DNA from: JAKLKS01 sp964370855
GTDB taxonomy: Bacteria > Planctomycetota > JAJSAM01 > JAKLKS01
NCBI GenBank assembly: GCA_964370855.1
Contig: CAYJMF010000023.1
Coordinates: forward strand, 1 to 50,448
Length of the DNA: 50,448 nucleotides
Direction of reading: 5' to 3'
Position 1 is the first letter of the stretch, and every line of letters starts with the position of its first letter. The translations under genes and the position numbers were made by a program. This document shows positions 8,448 through 16,117 of this stretch, one piece after another. The notes beneath the pieces were generated by a model. That model was not told the origin of the DNA. It ran no database searches and worked only from the letters and a program-made list of their open reading frames with translations.

Positions 8448-9136
8448 TCGGTTTCGATCTCCGACTCGAGGACTTGCCCGTCGATGCGCTCCACGCCGAA
8501 GGCCCGCGCCGCGGGCCGGCTCGCGACGGCCCGGTCGAGGGCCCGCCCCCGGAACACCAGCGCCGCCCCGTCGTCGGCGGCGAGCCCGGGCAGCATCCGC
8601 CCCGACCCCACCAGGCGGCGGTAGGTCGGCCTCCGCAGCGGCTCCCCGTCGTAGTGGGGGCAGTTCGACCCCGGGAGGAATCCGAGGCAGGGGAGCGGCC
8701 GCAGGACGCCGGGCTTCACGGAATCGCTCAGCCCCTCCTCGAACCAGCAGATGGACCCCGCGCTGACGCCGGCGAGCACGGCGCCCTCCCGCCACGCCGC
8801 CCGCAGCAGCCGGTCGAGCCCGTGTTCCCTCCAGAGGACGAGCAGGTTCCGGGTGCTGCCCCCCCCCACGTAGAGCACGTCCTGCGCGCCGACGGAGGCG
8901 GCGAGCCCCTCCTTCGGCGGGTCGAAGAGGGAGAGGAGCGACGGCCGGCAGTCGAAGCGCCGGAAGGCGCGGAGGAAGCGGGCGGCGTAGAGCGGCGAAT
9001 CCCCCGACGCCGTGCCGACGAAGGCGACCCGCGGCCGGCGGTTCCGGGCGAGGGAGAGGATGTAGCGATCGAGGAGCGGGTTCCGCGGCTCCATGGAGAA
9101 GCCGCCCCCGCCCATGGCGACGATGGTGCCGGGCAT
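8435..9136 (-). CDS. Peptidase S51-family protein (dipeptidase E / cyanophycinase-like)
   Basis: This 233-residue class-I glutamine-amidotransferase-fold peptidase has the nucleophile elbow GVSAGSICWFEEG, typical of S51. The N-terminus TIVAMGGGGFS and VLYVGGGSTRNLL also match the family, and a catalytic His is plausible in SNCPHYDGEP. These enzymes cleave Asp-containing dipeptides or cyanophycin-like substrates; which one cannot be told. The start at 9136 is favoured over upstream in-frame starts. It begins at the family N-terminus and has a TACACT -10 box exactly 6 nt before it, suggesting a leaderless mRNA. Confidence 0.87.
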   Translation of the reverse strand: MPGTIVAMGGGGFSMEPRNPLLDRYILSLARNRRPRVAFVGTASGDSPLYAARFLRAFRRFDCRPSLLSLFDPPKEGLAASVGAQDVLYVGGGSTRNLLVLWREHGLDRLLRAAWREGAVLAGVSAGSICWFEEGLSDSVKPGVLRPLPCLGFLPGSNCPHYDGEPLRRPTYRRLVGSGRMLPGLAADDGAALVFRGRALDRAVASRPAARAFGVERIDGQVLESEIETDYLG

Positions 9137-9142
9137 GGCGGG

Positions 9143-9148
9143 AGTGTA
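9143..9148 (-). promoter_or_regulatory. Candidate -10 box TACACT, 6 nt before ATG
   Basis: On the minus strand TACACT is followed by 6 nt and the ATG at 9136 of the S51 peptidase. There is no Shine-Dalgarno in the gap. Confidence 0.45.
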
Positions 9149-9188
9149 GCCGGGGTCGCGTCTTGAATCATGGGGGAGGTGATCCCCC

Positions 9189-9225
9189 TTGTAGATTGGC
9201 AATTCCAAGGCTATGATTGCCAATC
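9189..9225 (+). promoter_or_regulatory. vapB promoter with overlapping palindromic operator
   Basis: TTGTAG (9189-9194), a 17-nt spacer and TATGAT (9212-9217) form a near-consensus sigma-70 promoter 8 nt before the vapB ATG at 9226. A perfect 10-bp inverted repeat GATTGGCAAT (9194-9203) / ATTGCCAATC (9216-9225) straddles it. Its position suits autorepression by the VapBC complex. The transcript would be leaderless. Confidence 0.75.
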
Positions 9226-9531
9226 ATGGCCAAACGAAAGCGACGGAGCAGCGTGGACAGCACCACCCTCGACAGGTTCGGCCGGGTCCTCCTCCCGAAG
9301 GAGGTCCGGGACCGCCTCGGCATCGGGCCGGGGGATCCCCTCGACCTCTCCGTGGAGGGAGGGAGCATCGTCCTCCGGAGGCACCCGCTGGAACGGCCGG
9401 GGGTCGCCGTCCGGGAGGGAGTCCCCGTGTTCACGGGCCGGACCCCCGATGGCCCCATGGACGTCGTGGACCTCCTCCGCCGGATCCGGGAGGAACGGGA
9501 CCGCCGGGTCGGGGGGATGGGCGGGGAATGA
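9226..9531 (+). CDS. vapB: AbrB/MazE-type antitoxin (VapB)
   Basis: This 101-residue protein has an N-terminal swapped-hairpin AbrB/SpoVT domain: LDRFGRVLLPKEVRDRLGIGPGDPL then SVEGGSIVLRR, residues about 14-50. A C-terminal tail (MDVVDLLRRIREERD) would thread through the toxin. It binds DNA as a dimer and neutralises the PIN toxin encoded immediately downstream by an ATGA overlap (9528-9531). The ATG at 9226 directly follows a perfect 10-bp palindrome and has no Shine-Dalgarno. Family assignment is firm; the specific operator is inferred. Confidence 0.9.
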   Translation: MAKRKRRSSVDSTTLDRFGRVLLPKEVRDRLGIGPGDPLDLSVEGGSIVLRRHPLERPGVAVREGVPVFTGRTPDGPMDVVDLLRRIREERDRRVGGMGGE

Positions 9532-9971
9532 GGGTCCTCTTCGACAGTTCGGTCCTCGTCCCCGCCCTGGTGGAGGCCCACGAGAACCACGGACTCGCCC
9601 TCCCTGCCCTGCAGGAGGCCGCTCGCGGGGAGGTGAAGGGGTTCGCGACGACCCACGCCCTCGCCGAGACCTGGGCCGTGGCATCGAGTCTCCCTCTCCT
9701 CCCCCGGTTGACCGGTTCGGAGGTGCTCGAGAGCCTCCGCGAAGGGCTCCGCGGCGTCATCGAGATCGTGCCGCTCACCGTGGAGGACTACTTCGCGGCC
9801 ATGGAATCCGTCAGCCGGGCGGGATGGTGCAGCGGTGCCGTCTACGACGCCCTCCACCTGCAGGCGGCCCGGAAGGTCCGCGCCGACCTCGTCCTGACGT
9901 GGAACCTCGTTGACTTCCGCCGCGTCGCGCCGGACCTCCGGGATCGCATACGCACCCCCGGGAGGGCGTGA
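9528..9971 (+). CDS. vapC: PIN-domain ribonuclease toxin (VapC)
   Basis: A 147-residue PIN domain. It starts MRVLFDSSVLVPALVEAH with the first acidic residue at D6. HALAETWA supplies the conserved Glu, YDALHLQAA the central Asp, and NLVDFRRV the last Asp. These four acidic residues coordinate Mg2+ for RNA cleavage, typically of tRNA or rRNA. The start overlaps the vapB stop (ATGA), so translation is coupled. It ends 3 bp before the convergent kbl stop. Confidence 0.9.
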   Translation: MRVLFDSSVLVPALVEAHENHGLALPALQEAARGEVKGFATTHALAETWAVASSLPLLPRLTGSEVLESLREGLRGVIEIVPLTVEDYFAAMESVSRAGWCSGAVYDALHLQAARKVRADLVLTWNLVDFRRVAPDLRDRIRTPGRA

Positions 9972-9974
9972 GCC

Positions 9975-11180
9975 CTATCCCTGCTTCACGACCCCGTTCC
10001 TCTTCCCCACCGCCGTGAAGGCCGCCACCGCGCGGTCGATCATGGCGTCGTCGTGGTCGGCGGAGAGCTGGACGCGGATGCGGTCCTGGCCCTTCGGCAC
10101 CACCGGGTAGGTGAAGGCGATGACGTAGATCCCCTCGGCGAGGAGGTCCTTCGCCACGACCTGCGCCTTCTTCGCGTCGAAGAGCATGACCGGGACGATG
10201 GGATGGGAGCCGGGCTTGAGGTCGAAGCCGGCCTTTTCCATGCCCTTGCGGAAGCGCAGCGCGTTGCGCTCGAGGCGGTCCCGCCGCTCCGTGGACTTCT
10301 CGAGGAGGTCGAGCGCCGCCAGCGCCGCGCCCACGATGGGCGGCGGGAGGGAGTTGGAGAACAGGTAGGGCCGCGACCGCTGGCGGAGCAGCTGGATGAT
10401 CTTCGCCCGCCCGCTGGTGAAGCCGCCGGACGCGCCGCCGAGCGCCTTCCCGAGGGTCGAGGTGACGACGTCCACCCGTGCCTGGACGCCGAACTGCTCC
10501 GGCGTCCCGCGCCCCTTCTTCCCGACGAACCCCGTGGCGTGGGAGTCGTCCACGACCAGCAGCGCGTCGTGCTTCTCGACGAGATCGCAGATGGCCGGCA
10601 GCGGCGCCATGTCCCCGTCCATGGAGAAGACCCCGTCGGTGACGACGAGCCGGTCCCGGGCGCCGGCGGCGGCGACGAGCTTCGCCTCGAGGTCCTTCAT
10701 GTCGGCGTGCTCGTAGACGAGCCGCCGCTCCTTCGGGACCTTCGCGAGGCGCACGCCGTCGATGATGGAGGCGTGGTTGAGCCGGTCCGCGATGATCGCG
10801 TCCTCGGGGCCGAGCAGCGTCTCGAAGAGCCCCCCGTTGGCGTCGAAGCAGGAGGAGTAGAGGATGGTGTCGTCGGTGGAGAGGAAGCCGCTGAGGCGGC
10901 ACTCCAGTTCACGGTGGATGTCCTCGGTGCCGCAGATGAACCGCACCGACGACATCCCGTACCCCCGCTCGTCCAGCGCGCGGTGGGCCGCGGCCACGAG
11001 GTCGGGGTGGGAGGAGAGGCCGAGGTAGTTGTTGGCGCAGAAGTTGAGCACCTGCCGCCCGTTCACGGTGATGGAGGCGCCCTGGGGGGAGGCGATGACC
11101 CGCTCCTCCTTCCAGACGCCGGAATCGCGGATCTCCGACAGCGTCGCGTCGAGCCGCTCCACGGTCCTCGGGTTCAGCAT
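9975..11180 (-). CDS. kbl: Glycine C-acetyltransferase (2-amino-3-ketobutyrate CoA ligase)
   Basis: This 401-residue fold-type I PLP enzyme cleaves 2-amino-3-oxobutanoate with CoA to glycine and acetyl-CoA. The PLP lysine is K245 in STLGKALGG; DDSHATGFVG (211-220) and the N-terminal ANNYLGL are family signatures, and length matches E. coli Kbl. It lies 16 bp behind thrS on the same strand, so both are probably co-transcribed. The partner threonine dehydrogenase is encoded 30 kb away at 40653-41657. Confidence 0.95.
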   Translation of the reverse strand: MLNPRTVERLDATLSEIRDSGVWKEERVIASPQGASITVNGRQVLNFCANNYLGLSSHPDLVAAAHRALDERGYGMSSVRFICGTEDIHRELECRLSGFLSTDDTILYSSCFDANGGLFETLLGPEDAIIADRLNHASIIDGVRLAKVPKERRLVYEHADMKDLEAKLVAAAGARDRLVVTDGVFSMDGDMAPLPAICDLVEKHDALLVVDDSHATGFVGKKGRGTPEQFGVQARVDVVTSTLGKALGGASGGFTSGRAKIIQLLRQRSRPYLFSNSLPPPIVGAALAALDLLEKSTERRDRLERNALRFRKGMEKAGFDLKPGSHPIVPVMLFDAKKAQVVAKDLLAEGIYVIAFTYPVVPKGQDRIRVQLSADHDDAMIDRAVAAFTAVGKRNGVVKQG

Positions 11181-11196
11181 GGCCGCCTCCTGTCCG

Positions 11197-13224
11197 CTAC
11201 GCCGGCTTCGGGTCCTGTCCCTTCCCGTCCTTCTTCTTCCTCTCCGGCAGCGGCGTCCCCGGCGGCGGCCCGAGGGAGGGTTCGAGCCTCCGCTCCGCGG
11301 CCTCCCTCCGGAGCGACTCCACGGCCTCCGCCACCGGCATGGCGCCGAGGTCGTGGCCGTCCCTGCGCCGGACCGCCACCTGCCCCGACTCCGCCTCGCG
11401 CCCCCCGATGACGAAGACGTAGGGGACCTTGGCCATCGTCGCCTCGCGGATCTTCGCCCCCATCTTCCCCTGCCCGAGGTCCGCCGACGCGCGCAGTCCG
11501 GCCGCCCGCAGTGACTCCACGGCGGCCCGGCAGGCGTCGGCCTGCTTCTCCTCGGACACGGGGACGACGCGGACCTGCTCCGGCGAGAGCCAGAGCGGGA
11601 AGGCGCCGGCGAAGTGCTCCACCAGGATCCCGAACATCCGCTCGAAGGAGCCGAGGATGGCGCGGTGGACGACGACGGGGCGCTGGCGCGTCCCGTCCCG
11701 CGCCACGTACTCGAGGTCGAACTTCTCGGGCAGGGAGAAGTCCACCTGGATCGTCGCGAGCTGCCACTCCCGCCGGATGGAGTCGAGGACCTTGAAGTCG
11801 ATCTTCGGCCCGTAGAAGGCGCCGCCGCCCGGGTCCATGACGAAGGGGGCCCCGGAGGATTGCAGCACCGATTCGATGGCCGCCTCGGCGTTCCTCCACA
11901 TGTCGTCGGAGCCCGTGGAGGAGGCGGGCCGCGTGGCGAGGTACATGCGGATGTCGGCGAAGCCGAAGAGCGCGTAGATCTCCCGCACGAAGGCGACGAG
12001 GTCGCGGAGCTCCGCCTCGAGCTGGTCCGGCGTGCAGTAGATGTGGGCGTCGTCCTGGACGAAGGAGCGCACCCTCGTGAGGCCGCCGAGCACCCCGGAC
12101 TTCTCGTTGCGGTGGACGAGGCCGAACTCCGCCAGGCGCAGCGGCAGCTCCCGGTAGGAGCGCTGGCCCTCCTGGTAGACCATGGCGGAGCCGGGGCAGT
12201 TCATCGGCTTCATGCCGAAGAGCCGGTCCTCCTGCTTCTCGAGGAAGTACATGTTCTCGCGGTAGTGGTCCATGTGGCCCGTCACCTTCCACACGGAGGA
12301 GTCGAGGAGGATCGGCGTCCGGACCTCGACGTAGCCCCGCGCGTCGAGCTTCTCGCGGATGACCTTCTCGAGCTCCCGCCAGCAGACCATGCCCTTCGGG
12401 AGCCAGATGGCGGCGCCCGGGGACGCCTCGGGGAACTTGAAGAGGCCGAGCTCGCGGCCGAGGATGCGGTGGTCCCGCTTCTTCGCCTCCTCCTTGAGGC
12501 GCACCCACTCGTCGAGTTCGGCGCGTTCGAAGAAGGCCGTGGCGTAGATGCGCTGCAGCATCTTCCGCTTCTCGTCGCCGCGCCAGTAGGCGCCGGCGAC
12601 GGAGAGGAGCTTGAAGTTCTCCCCCACCGCGCCCGTGGACGGGACGTGGGGGCCGCGGCAGAGGTCCGTGAACTCGCCCTGGGAGTAGAAGGACAGGATC
12701 GCGCCTTCCGGAAGATCGCGGACGATCTCCTTCTTGAAGGAGACGCGGCCGGACGCCTCGAGCAGGGAGACCGCCCAGGGCTTCCCCTTCCCGTCGTCCT
12801 CGATGCGCTTGAGGGGGAGGTCCTCCTTCACGATCCTCCTCATCTCCTCCTCGATCCTCGGGAGGTCCTCGGGCGTGAAGGCGTGGTCGATGTCGAAGTC
12901 GTAGTAGAAGCCCTCGTCGATGACGGGGCCGATGGCGAACTCGACGGCGTCCTTGCCCCAGAGGCGCGCGACGGCCTGGGCCATGACATGGGCCGCCGTG
13001 TGGCGGACGACCTCGAGGCCCTCCTCCGTGCCGCGGAGCACGGGGCGGACGGCGCCGGCCTTGCGCAGCGGGGAGTGGAGGTCGAGGAACTCGCCGTCCA
13101 CGAGGAGGGCGAGGGCGGCGGGGGCGCCGAGGTCCTTCGCGACGGCGCGGCCGGGCGTGCCGGGGGGGTAGCGGTGCGGGGATCCGTCGGGGAATCGGAG
13201 TTCGAGTTCCTTCTCGTCGCTCAT
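11197..13224 (-). CDS. thrS: Threonyl-tRNA synthetase
   Basis: A 675-residue class II synthetase with all expected parts. It has an N-terminal TGS domain (1-62) and an editing domain with HTAAH (H75/H79). The catalytic core has motif 2 and zinc residues in MNCPGSAM, DDAHIYC and the RAILGSFERMFG motif 3. An anticodon-binding domain follows and ends in a Lys-rich tail. The start at 13224 has AAAGGA 7 nt upstream; a GTG at 13251 is possible but less well placed. The 231-bp upstream region has no recognisable T-box. Confidence 0.97.
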   Translation of the reverse strand: MSDEKELELRFPDGSPHRYPPGTPGRAVAKDLGAPAALALLVDGEFLDLHSPLRKAGAVRPVLRGTEEGLEVVRHTAAHVMAQAVARLWGKDAVEFAIGPVIDEGFYYDFDIDHAFTPEDLPRIEEEMRRIVKEDLPLKRIEDDGKGKPWAVSLLEASGRVSFKKEIVRDLPEGAILSFYSQGEFTDLCRGPHVPSTGAVGENFKLLSVAGAYWRGDEKRKMLQRIYATAFFERAELDEWVRLKEEAKKRDHRILGRELGLFKFPEASPGAAIWLPKGMVCWRELEKVIREKLDARGYVEVRTPILLDSSVWKVTGHMDHYRENMYFLEKQEDRLFGMKPMNCPGSAMVYQEGQRSYRELPLRLAEFGLVHRNEKSGVLGGLTRVRSFVQDDAHIYCTPDQLEAELRDLVAFVREIYALFGFADIRMYLATRPASSTGSDDMWRNAEAAIESVLQSSGAPFVMDPGGGAFYGPKIDFKVLDSIRREWQLATIQVDFSLPEKFDLEYVARDGTRQRPVVVHRAILGSFERMFGILVEHFAGAFPLWLSPEQVRVVPVSEEKQADACRAAVESLRAAGLRASADLGQGKMGAKIREATMAKVPYVFVIGGREAESGQVAVRRRDGHDLGAMPVAEAVESLRREAAERRLEPSLGPPPGTPLPERKKKDGKGQDPKPA

Positions 13225-13455
13225 GGGAGTCGTCCTTTCGGGGGAAGCCACGCAGGATAGCGACCCGCCGGAATCGGGGCGCCGAAAACGGTTTCCCGGG
13301 GGGGGCGCCCGGACGTGGGCTACGGAGGGGGTGGCCTCTCGTTCCGGACTACGCCCGCGCCCGGCCGGTAGTGGTCCGGCGGGTCGTGCGGGTCGTGGTC
13401 GTCCGGAAGGAGGCGGGCTTCACGGGGGAGAGTCTAGCCGAGGGGGCGCGCGGGG
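13225..13455. other. Intergenic region upstream of thrS
   Basis: 231 bp without a convincing gene. I looked for a T-box specifier and antiterminator or other leader for thrS and saw none. Runs of G/C and a few direct CGGGTCGTG-like repeats near 13375-13410 are the only structure. Confidence 0.4.
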
Positions 13456-13584
13456 TCAAGGGCGCGGCGGCGCGTCCGCAGCGAGGCGCTCGAACTCCCC
13501 GAACCGGAAGTCCCCCGCCGGCAGCAGTTCCCCGAGGATCCGCCTGACGCGGTCGAGGTCCAGGCTTCCGCGGCCCGCCCTCAT
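13456..13584 (-). CDS. Small hypothetical protein coupled to the DUF2442 gene
   Basis: This is a possible 42-residue protein whose ATG (13582-13584) overlaps the TGA of the DUF2442 gene in an ATGA arrangement, the classic layout of translational coupling. It contains LDLDRVRRILGELLPAGDFRFGEFERLA, a plausible amphipathic helix region. No family is recognised. It could be a truncated partner or a chance frame in GC-rich DNA. Confidence 0.35.
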   Translation of the reverse strand: MRAGRGSLDLDRVRRILGELLPAGDFRFGEFERLAADAPPRP

Positions 13585-13856
13585 CGCCCCTCCGTCCCCG
13601 GTCCACGGGCGGCGGGCACCCCCCGCAGGAGTCCGGCCACGCTCACGTCCTCGTCGAGGGCGGGCCAGTGGATCCCGGTGCCCCCGGCGCAGGGCTCCCA
13701 GCGTCGGCGCTCCGCCGGAGTCCCCTTCCGGAGACGCGGGAACCAGGTCAGGGGCACGGACAGGGTCCTTCCGTCCTCGAGGTCCACGGTCAGCCGCTCC
13801 GCGTCCACGCGGACGTCCCTGACCCGGGCCCCTTCCCCGCACCTCGAAGAACGCAT
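13581..13856 (-). CDS. DUF2442 domain protein
   Basis: This 91-residue protein carries the DUF2442 pattern: RVRDVRVDAERLTVDLEDGR, then LSVPLTWFPRLRKGTP, then GIHWPALDEDVSVAGLLRG. DUF2442 proteins are often paired with DUF4160 proteins in toxin-antitoxin-like loci, but no DUF4160 is seen here. The ATG at 13856 follows a CTGGAGG-like site. It is divergent from the membrane protein gene at 13938. Function unproven. Confidence 0.8.
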   Translation of the reverse strand: MRSSRCGEGARVRDVRVDAERLTVDLEDGRTLSVPLTWFPRLRKGTPAERRRWEPCAGGTGIHWPALDEDVSVAGLLRGVPAARGPGTEGR

Positions 13857-13925
13857 GGCACGCCTCCAGCTTGCCGGCTTCGTCCGCCTCCGGCAGGGAC
13901 CCGATTGTACGCGGATCCCCGGGTG

Positions 13926-13931
13926 TACGAT
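13926..13931 (+). promoter_or_regulatory. Candidate -10 box TACGAT, 6 nt before ATG
   Basis: TACGAT is followed by TCCCCC and the ATG at 13938. A TTGTAC lies 15 nt upstream (13905-13910) as a possible -35. Confidence 0.45.
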
Positions 13932-13937
13932 TCCCCC

Positions 13938-14570
13938 ATGCGCCCCCTCCTGACCGCCCTGGCAGTCTGCGTTTTCCTGTCCCACGGAGCCGTCTTCGTG
14001 TTGTTCTTCATCCACTCCGGCCGCATCGGGGGGGACGCGTTCCAGGGCGGCGAGGAGGGCGGGCGCTTCTTCGTCGCGAACCACGGGAAGCGGACCGAGG
14101 TCTCCCGGGAGGAGTACGACCGGAGCCGTCTCCTCGGGATCGCGATCTTCGCCGGGGCCCCCCTCGGCCTGGCCGGCATCGGGTGGCTGCTCTTCGCCGA
14201 GTTCCTCCCGCGGGTGATCTTCCTCCGGGGCGCGGAGGAGCGCGCGGCGGCGGTGAAGCGGGTGCTCCGGTCGGGGCCCGCGGTCGCCGAGGGGAGGATC
14301 GGGGGGCGCCTCGGCTGGGCGAACTTCGGGGGGCCGATGATCCGGGTCTCGGTCCATCCCGGGGGGGTCCACCTCAAGCCCTTCGGGATCCCGGCCTTCG
14401 CCGTCGAGCGGGAGCGCATCCGGGCCGTGGAGGAGCGGAAGTCCCGGTTCCGCCCCCGCGTCGAGATCCTCCACGAATCCCGGGACGTCCGCTCCCCCCT
14501 TCTGCTGGACGCGGCATGGGGGACGCCGCTGGCCGCGGCCATCGCGGAGCTGGCGGCGGGAAGCGGCTGA
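13938..14570 (+). CDS. Hypothetical two-pass membrane protein
   Basis: A 210-residue protein with TM1 at residues 4-25, TM2 at about 71-91 (IAIFAGAPLGLAGIGWLLFAEF) and a cytoplasmic C-terminal half rich in basic residues. The soluble part (IRVSVHPGGVHLKPFGIPAFAVERERIRAVE) resembles a small PH-like beta-rich domain, as in other bacterial membrane proteins; this is only an impression. It starts directly behind a -10-like box with no Shine-Dalgarno, suggesting a leaderless mRNA. Function unknown. Confidence 0.7.
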   Translation: MRPLLTALAVCVFLSHGAVFVLFFIHSGRIGGDAFQGGEEGGRFFVANHGKRTEVSREEYDRSRLLGIAIFAGAPLGLAGIGWLLFAEFLPRVIFLRGAEERAAAVKRVLRSGPAVAEGRIGGRLGWANFGGPMIRVSVHPGGVHLKPFGIPAFAVERERIRAVEERKSRFRPRVEILHESRDVRSPLLLDAAWGTPLAAAIAELAAGSG

Positions 14571-14725
14571 CCCTCGGGCGCGGACATGCCCGATGTGAGG
14601 GCAGGAAGGACCAGCCCATTCACCGGATGTTCGCTGGTTCGCGTCCTGCCCGGGGGGCCGCACCTCATGCCGCTCGCAATCCCATCGCGGAACTCACGGA
14701 GGCTCGTGCACTGGGGGGGCGTGGA

Positions 14726-14731
14726 TACAAT
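14726..14731 (+). promoter_or_regulatory. Candidate -10 box TACAAT, 6 nt before ATG
   Basis: TACAAT is followed by GACGGC and the ATG at 14738. No Shine-Dalgarno. Confidence 0.45.
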
Positions 14732-14737
14732 GACGGC

Positions 14738-15520
14738 ATGGATGCCAGGCACAGGCCGCGATTCGGCATGGTCTGGACCTTCGCCATCCTTGCCGGGATT
14801 GCGGGGTGCGGTCCGTGCTCTGCCGAACGGGAGACAACCGCGACGGCTCCGCCTGCCACCCCCGGCTCCGTCTCCCCTTCCGCTCCGCCGCCCGCGCCCA
14901 TGGCCGCTCCCGACGATGGGTTGACGGCCAGGGCTAGCGGGAGTGCCGACCCCCTGCCTGTGGAGGGGGACCGGCCCGCGGATCAGGGAGTGCCCCCCGA
15001 TCCTGCAATCGAATCCCACGAGGTTCTTCAAAGCAGGATCGAAGAGTTGAAACAGCGGGGACGAGAGGAGTCCGATGCCGGCCTCCAGGAAACCAATGAC
15101 CGATTCGCCCGTGCCGCGGAACCCGAGGGGAGGGCCCGGGCTCTGCTCGACCGGGCGGCACTCCTCAGACTCCGGAAGGACGATGCGGGTGTGGAACAGG
15201 CTCTCCGGGACGCGATGGCCATGGTCACGCTCGAGTCGGGAACGGGCCGTGATGCCGCCGGTGAGTTGGCCGCACTCCTGAGGAGGAAGGGGGATCACGC
15301 CGGTGCCCTCGACCTGTACGATCGACTGGCTTCACACCCCGACATCGAGGCGGCGCGCCGCGTCCAGGTGCTCCATGCCGCCGGGCTCTGCGCGGAGGCT
15401 GCAGGGGACAGGGGCCGGGCGCGAATCCTGTTCCAGACGATCGCTTCGGACTACGCGGACCAGCCGAAGTGGGCGAACGCCGTGCGCAAGGCTACGGAGT
15501 GGCTCGCCGAACACCCGTGA
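14738..15520 (+). CDS. Lipoprotein with TPR-like repeats
   Basis: This 260-residue protein has a signal segment VWTFAILAGIAGC, giving a lipobox with acylation at C24. A Pro/Ala-rich linker covers residues 30-80. Residues about 110-255 are helical and show TPR-like periodicity: RARALLDRAALLRLRKDDAG, KGDHAGALDLYDRLA, LHAAGLCAEAAGDRGRARIL. It is probably a periplasmic scaffold, but no specific role can be given. The start follows a TACAAT box by 6 nt. Confidence 0.75.
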   Translation: MDARHRPRFGMVWTFAILAGIAGCGPCSAERETTATAPPATPGSVSPSAPPPAPMAAPDDGLTARASGSADPLPVEGDRPADQGVPPDPAIESHEVLQSRIEELKQRGREESDAGLQETNDRFARAAEPEGRARALLDRAALLRLRKDDAGVEQALRDAMAMVTLESGTGRDAAGELAALLRRKGDHAGALDLYDRLASHPDIEAARRVQVLHAAGLCAEAAGDRGRARILFQTIASDYADQPKWANAVRKATEWLAEHP

Positions 15521-15532
15521 GAACCGGTCCCG

Positions 15533-15549
15533 GCGGTGCCATGCACCGC
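15533..15549. terminator. Short hairpin between convergent genes
   Basis: GCGGTGC (15533-15539) and GCACCGC (15543-15549) form a 7-bp stem with a 3-nt loop in the 33-bp gap between two convergent genes. There is no T-tract, so termination is only plausible. Confidence 0.3.
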
Positions 15550-15553
15550 TGCC

Positions 15554-15913
15554 TCAGTTCCTGGGGTCCCGTCGTGTCGCATGCGGGTTGTGGCAGAACT
15601 TCGAATCGGCGTCGATGAATGGCGGCGGCGGCGGGCACTCCGTGCAGTCGGACCGGCAGGCCGCACGCAAGGTGCGATCCACCGACAGTCCCAGGAGGAG
15701 GATCACGCCTCCGACGATGGCGAGTGCCTGGCCCAGGAGAGTGTGGTCTCTGAGAAGGGCCAGAATTGCGAGACTGCCGGCGGCAGTTACCAGGAAGGCC
15801 CAGCCGAACCAGCTCCATCCCGACCTTCGGAGTGTGCAGGGTGAGTGTCGCGCCACTTCGTGCCCACAGACAGGGCAGGACGAGGGGCTCGCTGTCGAGG
15901 CACCCGGATCCAT
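15554..15913 (-). CDS. Cys-rich two-TM zinc-ribbon-like protein (paralogue of 22473-22853)
   Basis: A 119-residue protein with CPVCGHE near the N-terminus (C13/C16), two TM helices at about 36-55 and 58-78, and a C-terminal Cys cluster SDCTECPPPP (C90/C93) then SKFCHNPHA (C107). A close paralogue lies 7 kb away with the same order of motifs and long stretches of near-identical DNA. The Cys pairs on both sides of the TM hairpin could together bind a metal on one membrane face; this is inference. The ATG at 15913 has AGAGGA upstream. Confidence 0.75.
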   Translation of the reverse strand: MDPGASTASPSSCPVCGHEVARHSPCTLRRSGWSWFGWAFLVTAAGSLAILALLRDHTLLGQALAIVGGVILLLGLSVDRTLRAACRSDCTECPPPPPFIDADSKFCHNPHATRRDPRN

Positions 15914-16117
15914 CGAGTCCTCTTGATCTCCCGGCACGGCGGTAGCGTAGCGGACCTGGAACGTGCAGGGCAAGGCTGATGAGGAAACTGGAGTTCCCTG
16001 TTCTAGCCCCACGTGGGGAAGCACCGCCGGGGCGCGAAACGGTCCACGATTCCGGAGGCCCGTCGGCAGTCCGCTCCCCCCAACCGGGAGGCCCGGGGCG
16101 CGGGGACCGTGGGCTCC
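15914..16117. other. Intergenic region, no gene seen
   Basis: 204 bp between two minus-strand genes. It contains a TACGCT -10 candidate (minus strand, about 15950) for the zinc-ribbon gene and no convincing coding frame. Confidence 0.4.

Noticed and set aside
13225..13455. T-box or other leader upstream of thrS
   Set aside because: No T-box sequence, specifier loop or terminator/antiterminator pair could be recognised.
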